Shown here: positions 50,849-59,981 of the stretch, piece by piece
Layout: each line of letters begins with the position of its first letter
Position numbering within the stretch: the stretch's first letter is position 1
Source: Clostridia bacterium
GTDB lineage: Bacteria; Bacillota; Clostridia; Lachnospirales; Bianqueaceae
Direction: 5' to 3'
NCBI GenBank assembly: GCA_900764045.1
Contig: CAAFMN010000010.1
Span: 1 to 64,000, forward strand
Length of the DNA: 64,000 nucleotides
Position numbers and translations under genes: made by a program
Notes under the pieces: model-generated
The model's database searches: none
Told to the model about the DNA's origin: nothing
The model's input: only the letters and a program-made list of their open reading frames with translations

Positions 50849-51808
50849 TTATTGTTCCACGTGGAACATTTCCCTATGTGGAATTCTTGGAATGTTCCAC
50901 GTGGAACATTCTCGATTCGTAATCACTTGCAGCGCGTTTTTATGAACTTGGAACTTCAAAGGCATCCCTGGTCCATGTTCTCCATCTACATAGCTCTCTG
51001 TCATGCTCTTGGGAAGGTGATCCGAAGTAATTTCGAACTCATCCGCTTTCATTCGGACCACGCTCTTATGATGCGTCGGTATCTTCCGTATGGACTGCAT
51101 CAGCAATCGGCGATTGGTTAATGGAGAACTGTTTTTTATTCCGATAAATTCCAAGGTGTCGCGTTCTGTCGTATCAACCGTAAACGCTTTGTTCTGAATC
51201 TTGGCCCCTTCTCCATTCAGGACCTGAAACATGATGAACTCTCCCTCATAAGTGACTTCCGGGGTTCGGATCTTCAAATGAAAGGGTTCAGCCTTGGGCA
51301 GCTGCGTAACTCCCTTTAAGTAATAGGCTGCTCGTCCGAATGTATTTTTCATCTCCTGATTGGTGGATTGGAAGATACTGACCATATTTCCAAACCCACA
51401 TCGGTTCAAAAAAAATCTTCCGTTTACTTCACCGACATTCATGCTTTCCTGCTGCATCCGGCACAGAATCTCGATACATTGTCCATAATCCTCCGGCATC
51501 TCCAGATATTTGGCTACATCATTGGATGTTCCTGCCGGAATTACGCCCAGAGGGACTCTCTTGGGCTGTTCCATCATCGCCTGCAGAACTTCATTGACGG
51601 TTCCGTCACCGCCGGCAGCAATAATCAATCCCAACTCATCCATATTGCTTCGACGGATGCATGCTGCCATATCTCCAATATACTGGCTGCGGAAGATTCG
51701 TACGGTACATCCCATATCGCCAAATACATTCAGGAAGCGTTCCAGCTCAAATCGAAAGAACGTGTCGCCAGCTTTCGGATTATACAGCAGCAATATATCC
51801 TTTTCCAT
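50849..51808 (-). CDS. Diacylglycerol/lipid kinase family protein (YegS/BmrU-like)
   Basis: This 319-residue kinase has the DAGK catalytic signature GGDGTVNE at 66-73, PKAGDTFFRFELERFL near 11 and GVIPAGTSNDVAKYL near 90. It phosphorylates diacylglycerol or undecaprenol-type lipids. Its C-terminal tail (CSTWNIPRIPHREMFHVEQ) is encoded by the two parS palindromes and does not look like family sequence. The gene lies three bases after argS and 19 bp before parA. Confidence 0.9.
   Translation of the reverse strand: MEKDILLLYNPKAGDTFFRFELERFLNVFGDMGCTVRIFRSQYIGDMAACIRRSNMDELGLIIAAGGDGTVNEVLQAMMEQPKRVPLGVIPAGTSNDVAKYLEMPEDYGQCIEILCRMQQESMNVGEVNGRFFLNRCGFGNMVSIFQSTNQEMKNTFGRAAYYLKGVTQLPKAEPFHLKIRTPEVTYEGEFIMFQVLNGEGAKIQNKAFTVDTTERDTLEFIGIKNSSPLTNRRLLMQSIRKIPTHHKSVVRMKADEFEITSDHLPKSMTESYVDGEHGPGMPLKFQVHKNALQVITNRECSTWNIPRIPHREMFHVEQ
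50853..50868. promoter_or_regulatory. parS site 1
   Basis: An exact 16-bp palindrome TGTTCCACGTGGAACA, matching the ParB binding consensus. It lies between the lipid kinase stop region and parA, 23 bp before the parA start. Confidence 0.93.
50893..50908. promoter_or_regulatory. parS site 2
   Basis: A second exact TGTTCCACGTGGAACA, 24 bp after the first. It falls inside the 3' coding end of the lipid kinase gene. Confidence 0.93.
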
Positions 51809-51811
51809 GAA

Positions 51812-53515
51812 TTACATCTTCTCCGGAGCCTGTACTCCAATCAGTGATAATCCTTCCTTCAGAACAACGGTCACCATCTTTGTCAATGCCAGTCTTGCTT
51901 TCTTGATCTCCTCTGTCTCTGCGCTCAGGATCGGATCCTCGTGATAGAATTTATTGAATGCGGAGGCCAGAGATACGGTAAACCGTGTAATTACATAAGG
52001 CTCATATCTCTCAGCGGCTTCTTTTACCTTCTTGGGGAACTCTTCAATCGTCTTAAGAATCTCCTGTGCGTATTCATCATTCAGGCAGCTGTCCTTCATA
52101 TCCTCCGCGTGGAAGTCAGAATACCCAGCCTTTCTCAAAATACTGGATGCTCTTGCGAAAGTATACTGGACATACGGTCCGGTCTCTCCGTCAAAATTCA
52201 GCACCTTATCCCAGGAGAATACGACATCCTTGATCCGATTGTTAAACAGATCATTGAATACAACCGCTCCGACGCCTACCTGTTTGGCAACCTCATCCAC
52301 ATTTTCCAGCTCCGGATTCTTCTCAAGGATAATCTCCCGTGTTTTTGCGATTGCTTCATCCAACAGATCCTGCAGGAAAACGACTTGTCCCTCTCTCGTA
52401 GACATCTTGCCGCTCTCCAGGCTTACCAGACCATATGGTACATGTACCAGATCCTTGCTCCATTCATATCCCATCAGCTCCAACACCTTAAAGAACTGTG
52501 CGAAATGCAGTCCCTGATCAAAGGCCGTCACATAAATGCACTTATAAAAGTCATAGGTATTTTTCCGATAGATTGCCGCCGCCAGATCTCTGGTATGATA
52601 CAGAGAACTGCCATCCTTCTTGAGTACCAGACAGGGAGGCATATTATACTCTGACAGATCTACGATCTGCGCGCCATCGCTCTCCTTCAGAAGCCCTTTT
52701 TCCTTCAGCTCCTGAACAACGGCTCCCACCTTGTCCATATAAAAGCTTTCGCCGTTATAGGAATCAAACTGTACATCCAGCAGATCATATACCTTGGCGA
52801 CTTCCTTCAGGCTGATCTCAATAAACCATTTCCAGATAGCCAGGATCTCCTCGTCTCCATGCTCCATTGCGGTAAATGTCGCTCTCGCTTCGTCATCCAG
52901 CTCCGGATGGATCTTGGCTTCCTGATGAAAACGTACATACAGATCCAAAAGGCCCTGGATGCCCTGCTGCTCGACCAATTCCTTATTTCCCCACATACGA
53001 TAAGCAACCACCAACTTGCCGAACTGCGTACCCCAGTCTCCCAGATGGTTGACTCGTACCGTATTATAGCCGAGATACCGGTATAATTTATGAATCGAAT
53101 TGCCGATCACGGTCGTTCTGAGATGTCCGATATGAAAAGGTTTTGCGATATTGATGGAGGAATAATCCAGTACGATCGTCTTTCCTTTTCCTTCCTCCGA
53201 AGATCCGAACCGCTCCTGCTGTCCGAAAGCTTCCGTTACCAGATCCACAATCTTCTCTGCCCTGACATATACATTGACATAGGGACCTACGGCCTCGGCC
53301 TTTTCAAAAGCATCCTTTTCCTGCAGTGCCTCCGCGATCTCCTTGGCAATCAGAACCGGCGCCTTTCTCAGCTGCTTGGCTAAACGAAAACATGGAAACG
53401 CATAGTCTCCCATTTTCTTGTCCGGCGGGATCTCCAACATTTCCCGAACTGTTTCTACTTCTATCTGCGGAAGAACTTCTGCAAACTTTTCTGCTGTATA
53501 CTCCTTAATTGTCAT
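51812..53515 (-). CDS. argS: Arginyl-tRNA synthetase
   Basis: This 567-residue class I synthetase has the N-terminal additional domain, the HIGH-like motif SSINIAKPFHIGHLRTT near 115, the Arg-binding region MPPCLVLKKDGSSLYHTRDLAAA near 292, and LESGKMSTREGQVVFL near 370 in the KMSKS position. The C-terminal DALR anticodon domain includes YVITRFTVSLASAFNKFYHEDPIL. It heads the argS-lipid kinase-parA-parB run. Confidence 0.97.
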   Translation of the reverse strand: MTIKEYTAEKFAEVLPQIEVETVREMLEIPPDKKMGDYAFPCFRLAKQLRKAPVLIAKEIAEALQEKDAFEKAEAVGPYVNVYVRAEKIVDLVTEAFGQQERFGSSEEGKGKTIVLDYSSINIAKPFHIGHLRTTVIGNSIHKLYRYLGYNTVRVNHLGDWGTQFGKLVVAYRMWGNKELVEQQGIQGLLDLYVRFHQEAKIHPELDDEARATFTAMEHGDEEILAIWKWFIEISLKEVAKVYDLLDVQFDSYNGESFYMDKVGAVVQELKEKGLLKESDGAQIVDLSEYNMPPCLVLKKDGSSLYHTRDLAAAIYRKNTYDFYKCIYVTAFDQGLHFAQFFKVLELMGYEWSKDLVHVPYGLVSLESGKMSTREGQVVFLQDLLDEAIAKTREIILEKNPELENVDEVAKQVGVGAVVFNDLFNNRIKDVVFSWDKVLNFDGETGPYVQYTFARASSILRKAGYSDFHAEDMKDSCLNDEYAQEILKTIEEFPKKVKEAAERYEPYVITRFTVSLASAFNKFYHEDPILSAETEEIKKARLALTKMVTVVLKEGLSLIGVQAPEKM

Positions 53516-53614
53516 TTTATCTTCCTTTCTTCTTTTTCTTGTTTCTATTATACCGAGGAATTCCCTATTTGTCCAGCAGGAAGTCCCTCCCGGCCTTTGA
53601 TTTTTCCGACTTTT

Positions 53615-54064
53615 TTATACTCTTTTCAACAGATCCGCCGTCATCCGGCAATGCGGGATTCCTGTCGGTTCATCGATGGGACCGACTCGTACAAAACCAA
53701 GTTTTTGGTAAAAAGGAGCGGCCTGCTCCTGTGCATCCAGCTCTGCCTCCAGAGCGCCCATCTGAAAAGCCTTTTCCAACATGATCCGAACCAGAAAATC
53801 TCCGATTTTCTGACCGCGCTTTTCCTTTTTAACACAGATTCTCCCGAGGTGGACTCTCTTGGGGGATACAAAGCACATTCTTCCGGTCGCGACGGCCTCT
53901 CCGTCATCATAGATGACCAGATGCTCATATTCCGTATCATCCCCTGTAAATTCCAGATTCACGGGAACCTTTTGCTCCTCTATAAAGATATGTCTTCGTA
54001 AATCAAACGCGTCGGATAAATCCTCACTGCCGCTTTTCCAAATGCCTTTCAGCATTTTCTTCAC
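53615..54064 (-). CDS. GNAT-family N-acetyltransferase
   Basis: This 149-residue acetyltransferase has an acetyl-CoA site GRICVKKEKRGQKIGDFLVRIML near 76-98 (V....RG.GIG pattern) and the C-terminal motif AAPFYQKLGFVRVG. It resembles ElaA-like small GNATs. The substrate is unknown. It stands between noc and argS with about 100 bp on each side. Confidence 0.88.
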   Translation of the reverse strand: MKKMLKGIWKSGSEDLSDAFDLRRHIFIEEQKVPVNLEFTGDDTEYEHLVIYDDGEAVATGRMCFVSPKRVHLGRICVKKEKRGQKIGDFLVRIMLEKAFQMGALEAELDAQEQAAPFYQKLGFVRVGPIDEPTGIPHCRMTADLLKRV

Positions 54065-54113
54065 TCCTTTCCTGAATATCCATATTATATCAGACTTTTT
54101 TCTCAGTTACAAG

Positions 54114-54141
54114 AAAAGGGCCCCATGAAAAGGCCCTTTTT
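54114..54141. terminator. Terminator after noc (bidirectional)
   Basis: The stem AAAAGGGCC / GGCCCTTTT (54114-54122 / 54132-54140) has a T-run on the plus strand and TTTTC on the minus strand, ten bp beyond the noc stop. Confidence 0.75.
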
Positions 54142-54150
54142 AATAAAAAC

Positions 54151-54987
54151 TTACCGCATCGGGATGCGGATTCTCATCTCGTAGCAATCCTCCCGCTTTT
54201 CCTCTTCCATATCCACCAGGACACCTGAAGTTTTCATCATATCCACTGCCTTTTTCACGGTATTGCTGAAAAGGCGGATATCCTTAAAATACCCCTTGAC
54301 ATTTAAGCTTCGTCGAATCTTTTCCGTGCGTTGTACTGCCTGTGGCGCTGCCGGTTTCTCCGGCATATCCAATCCTTCCTCCACCAGCCGTTCACTCTGC
54401 GCTACATTCAGTCCGTCACTTACGATCTTTCTGAGATATCCCCATCGCTCCTGCTCCGGAATTCTCAGCAACAGCCGGGCATGACGTTCTGTCAGATGCT
54501 GCTCCAAAAGCACCTTACGAATCTCCGGCGAGAGTTTCAGAAGGCGCAGCTTATTGGCCACTGCGGATTGACTCTTCCCTACGACCTTGGCAATCTCCTC
54601 CTGTGTCAAACCATGATCTTCCATCAGGTTCCGATATCCGTCCGCTTCCTCAAAAAAATTCAGATCCTGCCTCTGGATGTTCTCTACCAGCGCAATCAAC
54701 GCGCTCTCCTGATCATCCTGATCAAAGACAATCGCCGGAATAGTCGAATATCCTGCCATTTTAGAGGCCCTGAGCCTACGTTCTCCGGCAATCAGCTCAT
54801 AATACGCGCCCATACGGCGGACACTGATGGGCTGCATTACTCCGTGCTGCCGTATGGAATCTGCCAGCTCCTGCATAGCAAGAGCATCGAAGACTCGCCT
54901 CGGCTGATACGGATTGGGCAGCACCTGACTGGAATCGATGACTGCCACCTGCATTTTTCCATATGTCTTTTCGTCAAACTGTTTCAT
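54151..54987 (-). CDS. noc: ParB-family nucleoid occlusion protein (Noc-like)
   Basis: This 278-residue ParB paralogue has the N-terminal ParB core NPYQPRRVFDALAMQELADSIRQHG and LIAGERRLRASKMAG, then a helix-turn-helix LTQEEIAKVVGKSQSAVANKLRLLKL and TERHARLLLRI. The C-terminal region has an ERLVEEGLDMPE segment. Position directly after rsmG is the standard Noc place in Firmicutes. The start is ATG 54987 with AAAGGAGG. A longer frame reaching back to 55218 would overlap rsmG and is not used. No clear Noc-binding site is visible nearby. Confidence 0.88.
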   Translation of the reverse strand: MKQFDEKTYGKMQVAVIDSSQVLPNPYQPRRVFDALAMQELADSIRQHGVMQPISVRRMGAYYELIAGERRLRASKMAGYSTIPAIVFDQDDQESALIALVENIQRQDLNFFEEADGYRNLMEDHGLTQEEIAKVVGKSQSAVANKLRLLKLSPEIRKVLLEQHLTERHARLLLRIPEQERWGYLRKIVSDGLNVAQSERLVEEGLDMPEKPAAPQAVQRTEKIRRSLNVKGYFKDIRLFSNTVKKAVDMMKTSGVLVDMEEEKREDCYEMRIRIPMR

Positions 54988-55048
54988 ACGGATTCCCTCC
55001 TTTATTTCGGCCCTGCGATGAGGACCTATGTATATGAGGGAAAGATCC

Positions 55049-55780
55049 TTATAGCGGATCCTTTTTAATCTTAGCCTGGCGCCTCGGATAGATCGGATGC
55101 GTCGGCTTTTCTTTCCGGATGACCGCGATGATGTGTTCCCAATCTTCGCCATCCAGCGTAATCTTATGCACACTTTCCACACTACAGCCCAGAAGTCCCA
55201 GCGCATGCGAAGAGGCACTTAATTCTTCCTGAAGCGCAGGCCCCTTATAAGCCAAAAATACGCCTCCGGTCTTAACCATCGGAATGCAGTATTCCAGAAG
55301 AATCGGAAGGGGCGCAACAGCACGGGATACCGCGCAATCATACTGAGATCGGTACTCCTTTTTTTGCCCTGCCTCTTCTGCCCGTTCATGGACCAGCTCC
55401 ACACCCTGCAGGCCAAGCTCCGAACAGACTTCCTGTAAAAAAGAAAGTCTCTTCTGCAGTGCATCCATCAGTACGACCGGATGCTCCGGGTTCAAAATCT
55501 TCAGAACCACTCCTGGAAATCCGGCGCCGGTTCCGATGTCCGCGATACTTCCCGCCGGCAATAGGGTTCCGCCTGCCGCACTGTCCAAAAAATGCTTGCT
55601 TAAAATATCCATCGGATCGGTCAACGCCGTCAGATTCATCTTTTCATTCCAGGTCAAGAGGAGCTCCATATACCGATGCAGTTCTTCCGCCTGCTGTGTT
55701 GTTATCTGAAGCTCTGCCTTCTTACCGTCCAGCCTCAGTCCCTCTGCCTTTTCCTGTAAATTCCTGATCCATTGCTCCAT
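55049..55780 (-). CDS. rsmG: 16S rRNA (G527-N7)-methyltransferase RsmG
   Basis: This 243-residue enzyme makes m7G527 in 16S rRNA; loss gives low-level streptomycin resistance in known organisms. Motif I is IADIGTGAGFPGVVLKIL near 79, with LTWNEKMNLTALTDP near 43 as the family opening and DALQKRLSFLQEV near 105. Its ATG overlaps the mnmG stop by one base (TAATG), so it is translationally coupled. Confidence 0.96.
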   Translation of the reverse strand: MEQWIRNLQEKAEGLRLDGKKAELQITTQQAEELHRYMELLLTWNEKMNLTALTDPMDILSKHFLDSAAGGTLLPAGSIADIGTGAGFPGVVLKILNPEHPVVLMDALQKRLSFLQEVCSELGLQGVELVHERAEEAGQKKEYRSQYDCAVSRAVAPLPILLEYCIPMVKTGGVFLAYKGPALQEELSASSHALGLLGCSVESVHKITLDGEDWEHIIAVIRKEKPTHPIYPRRQAKIKKDPL

Positions 55781-57654
55781 TATCTTTTTCCTTGTTTTAA
55801 ATATACTAAAAGCACACTGATATCGGCCGGTGACACGCCCGAAATTCTGGATGCCTGTCCAACCGATGCCGGATGAAGCTTTTCCAGTTTTTGTGCCGCT
55901 TCAATCCGAAGCCCCTTGATCTTGGTATAATCCAGATCCTGCGGGAGAATTTTATTTTCCATTTTTTGGAATTTTTCTGCCTGTTCCAGTTGTTTTTCGA
56001 TATATCCTTCATACCGGATCTGAATCATCACCTGTTCTATTACCAGAGGATCCAGCTCCGGTCTCTCCGGATCCACAGGCGCCAGAGCCTCATAGCTGAT
56101 CTCCGGACGTTTCAGGAGCTCTGCCATAGGAACTCCCATCTTCAGCGGAGATGTCCCGGCTCCTTCCAGTATCTCATTGACCTTACGGCTTCCTCCAAGA
56201 GTTGTCTCCCGAACCCGCCGCAGTTCCTCTTCGATATTCTTCTTCTTTTGTAAAAAGGCTTCATACCGATTCTGCGGGATCAGTCCCAATGCGTATCCTT
56301 TTTCCGTCAATCGCAGATCCGCGTTATCCTGGCGCAGCAACAGACGGTACTCTGCCCGCGATGTCATCATCCGATACGGCTCGTTGGTTCCCTTGGTCAC
56401 AAGATCGTCAATCAGCACACCGATATATGATTCGCTGCGGTTTAGTACAAACGGTTTCTTCCCCTGAATCCACAATGCCGCGTTGATCCCTGCCATCAAT
56501 CCCTGCGCCGCCGCTTCCTCATAGCCGGAGCTCCCGTTAAACTGTCCCGCGGAATACAACCCCTCTATGGATTTGATATGCAGGGAAAGATCCAGCTCCT
56601 GCGGATCAATGCAGTCATATTCGATCGCGTATCCGGTACGCATTACCTGTACATTTTCCATCCCGATCAGCGTCCGCAGCATATCTCTCTGCACATCCTC
56701 CGGCAGAGAAGAGGACATCCCCTGTACATAGTACTCATTGGTATGCTCGCCCTCCGGCTCCAAAAATACCTGGTGCCTCTCCTTATCCGCGAATCGCACG
56801 ACTTTATCCTCGATGGAAGGGCAGTATCTCGGTCCTATCCCATGAATTACTCCGGAATACAGCGGAGAACGGTGCAGATTCTCCCGGATGATCTGATGCG
56901 TTCTGGGTGTCGTATACGTCAGGTAACACGGCAGCTGCTCTCTTGCGATTTCTTCCGGACGGTTGGTAAAGGAAAATGGAATGATCTTTTCATCTCCGCC
57001 CTGTTTCTCCATCTTGGAAAAATCAACCGTTCTGCCGTCTACACGAGCCGGTGTTCCCGTCTTGAATCGGCGCATGGACAGCCCCAAAGCCTTCAGACGG
57101 TCTGTCAGAAGATCCGCCGCCGCAAGGCCGTTCGGTCCGGAATGCCTGCGGTATTCCCCATGAATGCATTGCGCCCGCAGATACGTTCCTGTTGCCAGAA
57201 TCGCCGTTTTGCAAGGATAATAAGCTCCCGCGGCCGTGATCACACCCTTCAGCACATGATCCTGTACATCCAGATCCGCAATCTCCGCCTGCCGAATCCG
57301 CAGGCCCGGAGTATGCTCCAGGACTTCCTTCATCGCTTCCTTATAGCGGAACTTATCTGCTTGTGCCCTGAGAGAGTGGACTGCCGGTCCCTTAGAAGTA
57401 TTGAGCATTCTGGACTGCAAATAGGTCTTATCGATATTGCGTCCCATCTCTCCGCCCAGCGCGTCGACTTCCCGCACCAGATGTCCTTTAGAAGTCCCTC
57501 CGATACTGGGATTGCATGGCATCATCGCGATACTGTCCAGATTGATCGCGAACAGCACCGTCTTCATTCCCATGCGGGCCGCCGCCAAAGCCGCTTCACA
57601 CCCGGCATGTCCTCCGCCGATCACAGCAACGTCTACTGCTTCTTCCTGATACAT
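55780..57654 (-). CDS. mnmG: tRNA uridine-5-carboxymethylaminomethyl modification enzyme MnmG (GidA)
   Basis: This 624-residue FAD enzyme acts with MnmE on U34 of several tRNAs. The FAD motif VAVIGGGHAGCEAALAAARMG is at the N-terminus, PCNPSIGGTSKGHLVREVDALGG near 47 and DDLVTKGTNEPYRMMTSRAEYRLLLRQDNA in the second half. The start ATG 57654 is preceded by GTGAGG and gives the usual length; a TTG at 57678 is weaker. It is directly downstream of mnmE. Confidence 0.96.
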   Translation of the reverse strand: MYQEEAVDVAVIGGGHAGCEAALAAARMGMKTVLFAINLDSIAMMPCNPSIGGTSKGHLVREVDALGGEMGRNIDKTYLQSRMLNTSKGPAVHSLRAQADKFRYKEAMKEVLEHTPGLRIRQAEIADLDVQDHVLKGVITAAGAYYPCKTAILATGTYLRAQCIHGEYRRHSGPNGLAAADLLTDRLKALGLSMRRFKTGTPARVDGRTVDFSKMEKQGGDEKIIPFSFTNRPEEIAREQLPCYLTYTTPRTHQIIRENLHRSPLYSGVIHGIGPRYCPSIEDKVVRFADKERHQVFLEPEGEHTNEYYVQGMSSSLPEDVQRDMLRTLIGMENVQVMRTGYAIEYDCIDPQELDLSLHIKSIEGLYSAGQFNGSSGYEEAAAQGLMAGINAALWIQGKKPFVLNRSESYIGVLIDDLVTKGTNEPYRMMTSRAEYRLLLRQDNADLRLTEKGYALGLIPQNRYEAFLQKKKNIEEELRRVRETTLGGSRKVNEILEGAGTSPLKMGVPMAELLKRPEISYEALAPVDPERPELDPLVIEQVMIQIRYEGYIEKQLEQAEKFQKMENKILPQDLDYTKIKGLRIEAAQKLEKLHPASVGQASRISGVSPADISVLLVYLKQGKR

Positions 57655-57662
57655 AGACTGCC

Positions 57663-59033
57663 TCACTTTCCCAGACAAAATCTCGAAAAAATTTCGTCTG
57701 TCAGATCTTCCCGTACACTGTTCCCTGTCAACTCGCCCAGGAGATCATATGCCCGTTGTAAATCAGAACTGACAAGATCTGTCCCCAAATCCTGTTTCAT
57801 TGTGTTCATTCCCTGGCGGATGGCTTCTATCGCCCCGCCGACCGCCTGCTTCTGCCGGATATTTCCAAGATACACTCCATCTGAGGCTTCTACCGTTCCG
57901 CTCATTACCATATCCCGGATCCGACGCTTCAGTTCCTGCATACCGTCGCCGGTCTCCGCCGAGATTACGATATTCCGCATCGAGTCTCCGAACTTTGTCA
58001 CAGTGTCGCTGCAATCCATCTTGGTTCTGACGATCAGGTACGGACGCTTCTGGACCTCCTCCAGAAGCTCCAGATCCTCGTTTAAGGGCCTTGCGGAGGC
58101 CTCCAGCAGTAAAAGTACCAGGTCGCTGTTTTCGATCGTCTGACGGGCCCGTAGAACGCCAATTCGCTCCACCGGATCCTGTGCTTCCCGGATCCCCGCC
58201 GTATCGATCAGCTGTACCGGGATTCCATCCAGATTCATTCCCTCTTCCAGTGTATCCCTCGTGGTTCCGGGAATCTCTGTAACGATTGCCCGGTTCTCTC
58301 CCAAAAACGCGTTCAAGAGTGTAGACTTTCCCATATTGGGACGGCCTACCAGCGCAATCCGGATGCCCTCATTCAGCATCCTCCCGGTATCGGCCGTCCG
58401 ATACAGCGCCTCCAGCTCTGTAAGAAGCTCCTGCATCAGCTCCATTTGATTGATCTGCTGCACCTCTTCGATCTCGTACTCCGGATAGTCAATCTCTACC
58501 TCCAGAAGCACCAGAAGATCCATCAGCTTCTTCCGGTATTCCTGAATCTTCTGTCCGAGCCGTCCTTCCAGACGCCTGGACGCTGCCTTTAGGGACAATT
58601 CTGACTTTGCGCTGATCATATCCATAATGGATTCTGCCTGTGATAAGTCAATTCTGCCGTTCAGAAAAGCCCGCTTGGTAAATTCTCCCGGTTCCGCCAG
58701 ACGCGCGCCGTTTTCCAGTATCGCCTGCAGCACACGATTTAAAAGATACATTCCTCCATGACAATGGATCTCGGCCACATCTTCTCTGGTAAAGGTTTTG
58801 GGAGCACGCATGACCAACGCCAGGACTTCATCCAGTACTTCTCCCGTAGCGGGATCTACCGCCTTTCCGTAGTGTACCGTATGGCTCCCGGCTTTCACGA
58901 GTTTCCCTCGATCTGCCGCCCGGAATACCTGATCCGCTGTCTCCAATGCCCGAGGGCCGCTGATCCGAATCACGCCGATGCCGCCTGTGCCGATCGGTGT
59001 CGCGACAGCCGCGATCGTATCCTGCCAATCCAT
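57663..59033 (-). CDS. mnmE: tRNA modification GTPase MnmE (TrmE)
   Basis: This 456-residue dimeric GTPase pairs with MnmG. The folate-binding N-domain starts DTIAAVATPIGTGGIGVIRISG. The G domain has GRPNMGKSTLLNAFL near 226, DTAGIRE near 273 and RTKMDCSD near 336. The conserved C-terminus is FSRFCLGK. The downstream mnmG start signal overlaps its end. A hairpin separates it from jag upstream, so part of the transcription may stop there. Confidence 0.97.
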   Translation of the reverse strand: MDWQDTIAAVATPIGTGGIGVIRISGPRALETADQVFRAADRGKLVKAGSHTVHYGKAVDPATGEVLDEVLALVMRAPKTFTREDVAEIHCHGGMYLLNRVLQAILENGARLAEPGEFTKRAFLNGRIDLSQAESIMDMISAKSELSLKAASRRLEGRLGQKIQEYRKKLMDLLVLLEVEIDYPEYEIEEVQQINQMELMQELLTELEALYRTADTGRMLNEGIRIALVGRPNMGKSTLLNAFLGENRAIVTEIPGTTRDTLEEGMNLDGIPVQLIDTAGIREAQDPVERIGVLRARQTIENSDLVLLLLEASARPLNEDLELLEEVQKRPYLIVRTKMDCSDTVTKFGDSMRNIVISAETGDGMQELKRRIRDMVMSGTVEASDGVYLGNIRQKQAVGGAIEAIRQGMNTMKQDLGTDLVSSDLQRAYDLLGELTGNSVREDLTDEIFSRFCLGK

Positions 59034-59058
59034 GGACGCCGCCTCCTCTTACAAAACA

Positions 59059-59095
59059 GCCGGACAAACCCCTTCACGATTTGTCCGGCCTTTTT
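59059..59095 (-). terminator. Hairpin between jag and mnmE
   Basis: The 10-bp stem GCCGGACAAA / TTTGTCCGGC (59059-59068 / 59080-59089) lies 24 bp after the jag stop. On the minus strand the following T-run is short (GTTTTGT), so partial termination is likely. Confidence 0.65.
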
Positions 59096-59112
59096 CTTTG
59101 GTATATTCCGTA

Positions 59113-59967
59113 TTACTTGCGATGATAGTTTCCTCTGACCGGACTGATGACGACCTTGCGGAAGGGCTCTTCGCCTTCACTGTGGGTCTCAACTCCGTCA
59201 AATGACTGCAGCACCGAATGGATGATTCTTCTCTCATAAGGATTCATCGGCTCCAGAGCCACACGGCGGTTCGTTTTACGTACCTTCTTGGCCAGATTGA
59301 TCGCCAGCTTCTCCAGCGTCTGCTTTCTCTTTTCACGGTAGTTCTCCGCGTCCAGCTTGATCTTGATATGTTCCTGTGTCTTCTTATTGGCGATCAATGC
59401 TGTCAGATACTGCAGAGAGTCGAGCGTATTGCCGCGCTTACCGATGATCACTCCCAGACCCTTTCCCTGGATATCCAGCTTCAGAACGTCGGCCTCTTCC
59501 ATCTCACCGACAATCTCAGCTTCCACACCCATTTTCTTCAGAACCGGGATCAAAAACTCGATGGCGGCTTCCTGCGCGATCTTCGCGTCCTCGCTGTATT
59601 CCACAGGCTCTTTGGCAGCCTCTGCCTGCGCCTGCGCTTCCGCCTTCGCTCTGGCCGCGGCCAGTCTGTCCTCGACCAGCGTATCCACCACATACGGAGT
59701 TTCCTGCTGTGCCTTCTCCTGCTGTACAGGCTTTGCTTCTTCCTTAACAGGCTCTTCCGCTTTTTCAGAGAAAAGCTCTTCTTCTACAGGAACAGCCTTG
59801 GCAGTCGCACGGATTCTAGCCTCTTTGGCGCCGAAGATTCCAAGCACTCCCTTGGAACTCTCCTGCAGAATCTCAATATCAACCTGCTCGCTGGGCAGTC
59901 CCAACTCAAGCAACGCTGCGGTAATCGCGTCGTCTACTGTTTTTCCGCTTGTTTCTACATATCTCAT
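59113..59967 (-). CDS. jag: RNA-binding protein Jag (KhpB)
   Basis: This 284-residue protein has an N-terminal Jag domain (MRYVETSGKTVDDAITAALLELGL, with GVLGIFGAKEARI), a charged Glu/Lys/Ala-rich linker of about 75 residues, a KH-II domain (LGVIIGKRGNTLDSLQYL near 168) and a C-terminal R3H domain (NPYERRIIHSVLQSF). It pairs with KhpA in RNA regulation linked to cell division in other Firmicutes. It lies 14 bp after yidC. Confidence 0.94.
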   Translation of the reverse strand: MRYVETSGKTVDDAITAALLELGLPSEQVDIEILQESSKGVLGIFGAKEARIRATAKAVPVEEELFSEKAEEPVKEEAKPVQQEKAQQETPYVVDTLVEDRLAAARAKAEAQAQAEAAKEPVEYSEDAKIAQEAAIEFLIPVLKKMGVEAEIVGEMEEADVLKLDIQGKGLGVIIGKRGNTLDSLQYLTALIANKKTQEHIKIKLDAENYREKRKQTLEKLAINLAKKVRKTNRRVALEPMNPYERRIIHSVLQSFDGVETHSEGEEPFRKVVISPVRGNYHRK

Positions 59968-59981
59968 AAATTTGTCTCCTG

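Noticed and set aside
54996..55070. Imperfect inverted repeat AAAGATCC/GGATCCTTT after rsmG as a terminator
   Set aside because: The pairing is interrupted, the stem is weak, and part of it lies in coding sequence, so noc probably shares the rsmG transcript.
54988..55218. N-terminal extension of the noc reading frame
   Set aside because: It would overlap rsmG, its translation is Arg/Trp-rich and unconserved, and a strong ribosome site precedes the internal ATG at 54987.
56578..58143. Long plus-strand open frame opposite mnmG/mnmE
   Set aside because: It spans two well-conserved genes on the minus strand and has no recognisable domain.
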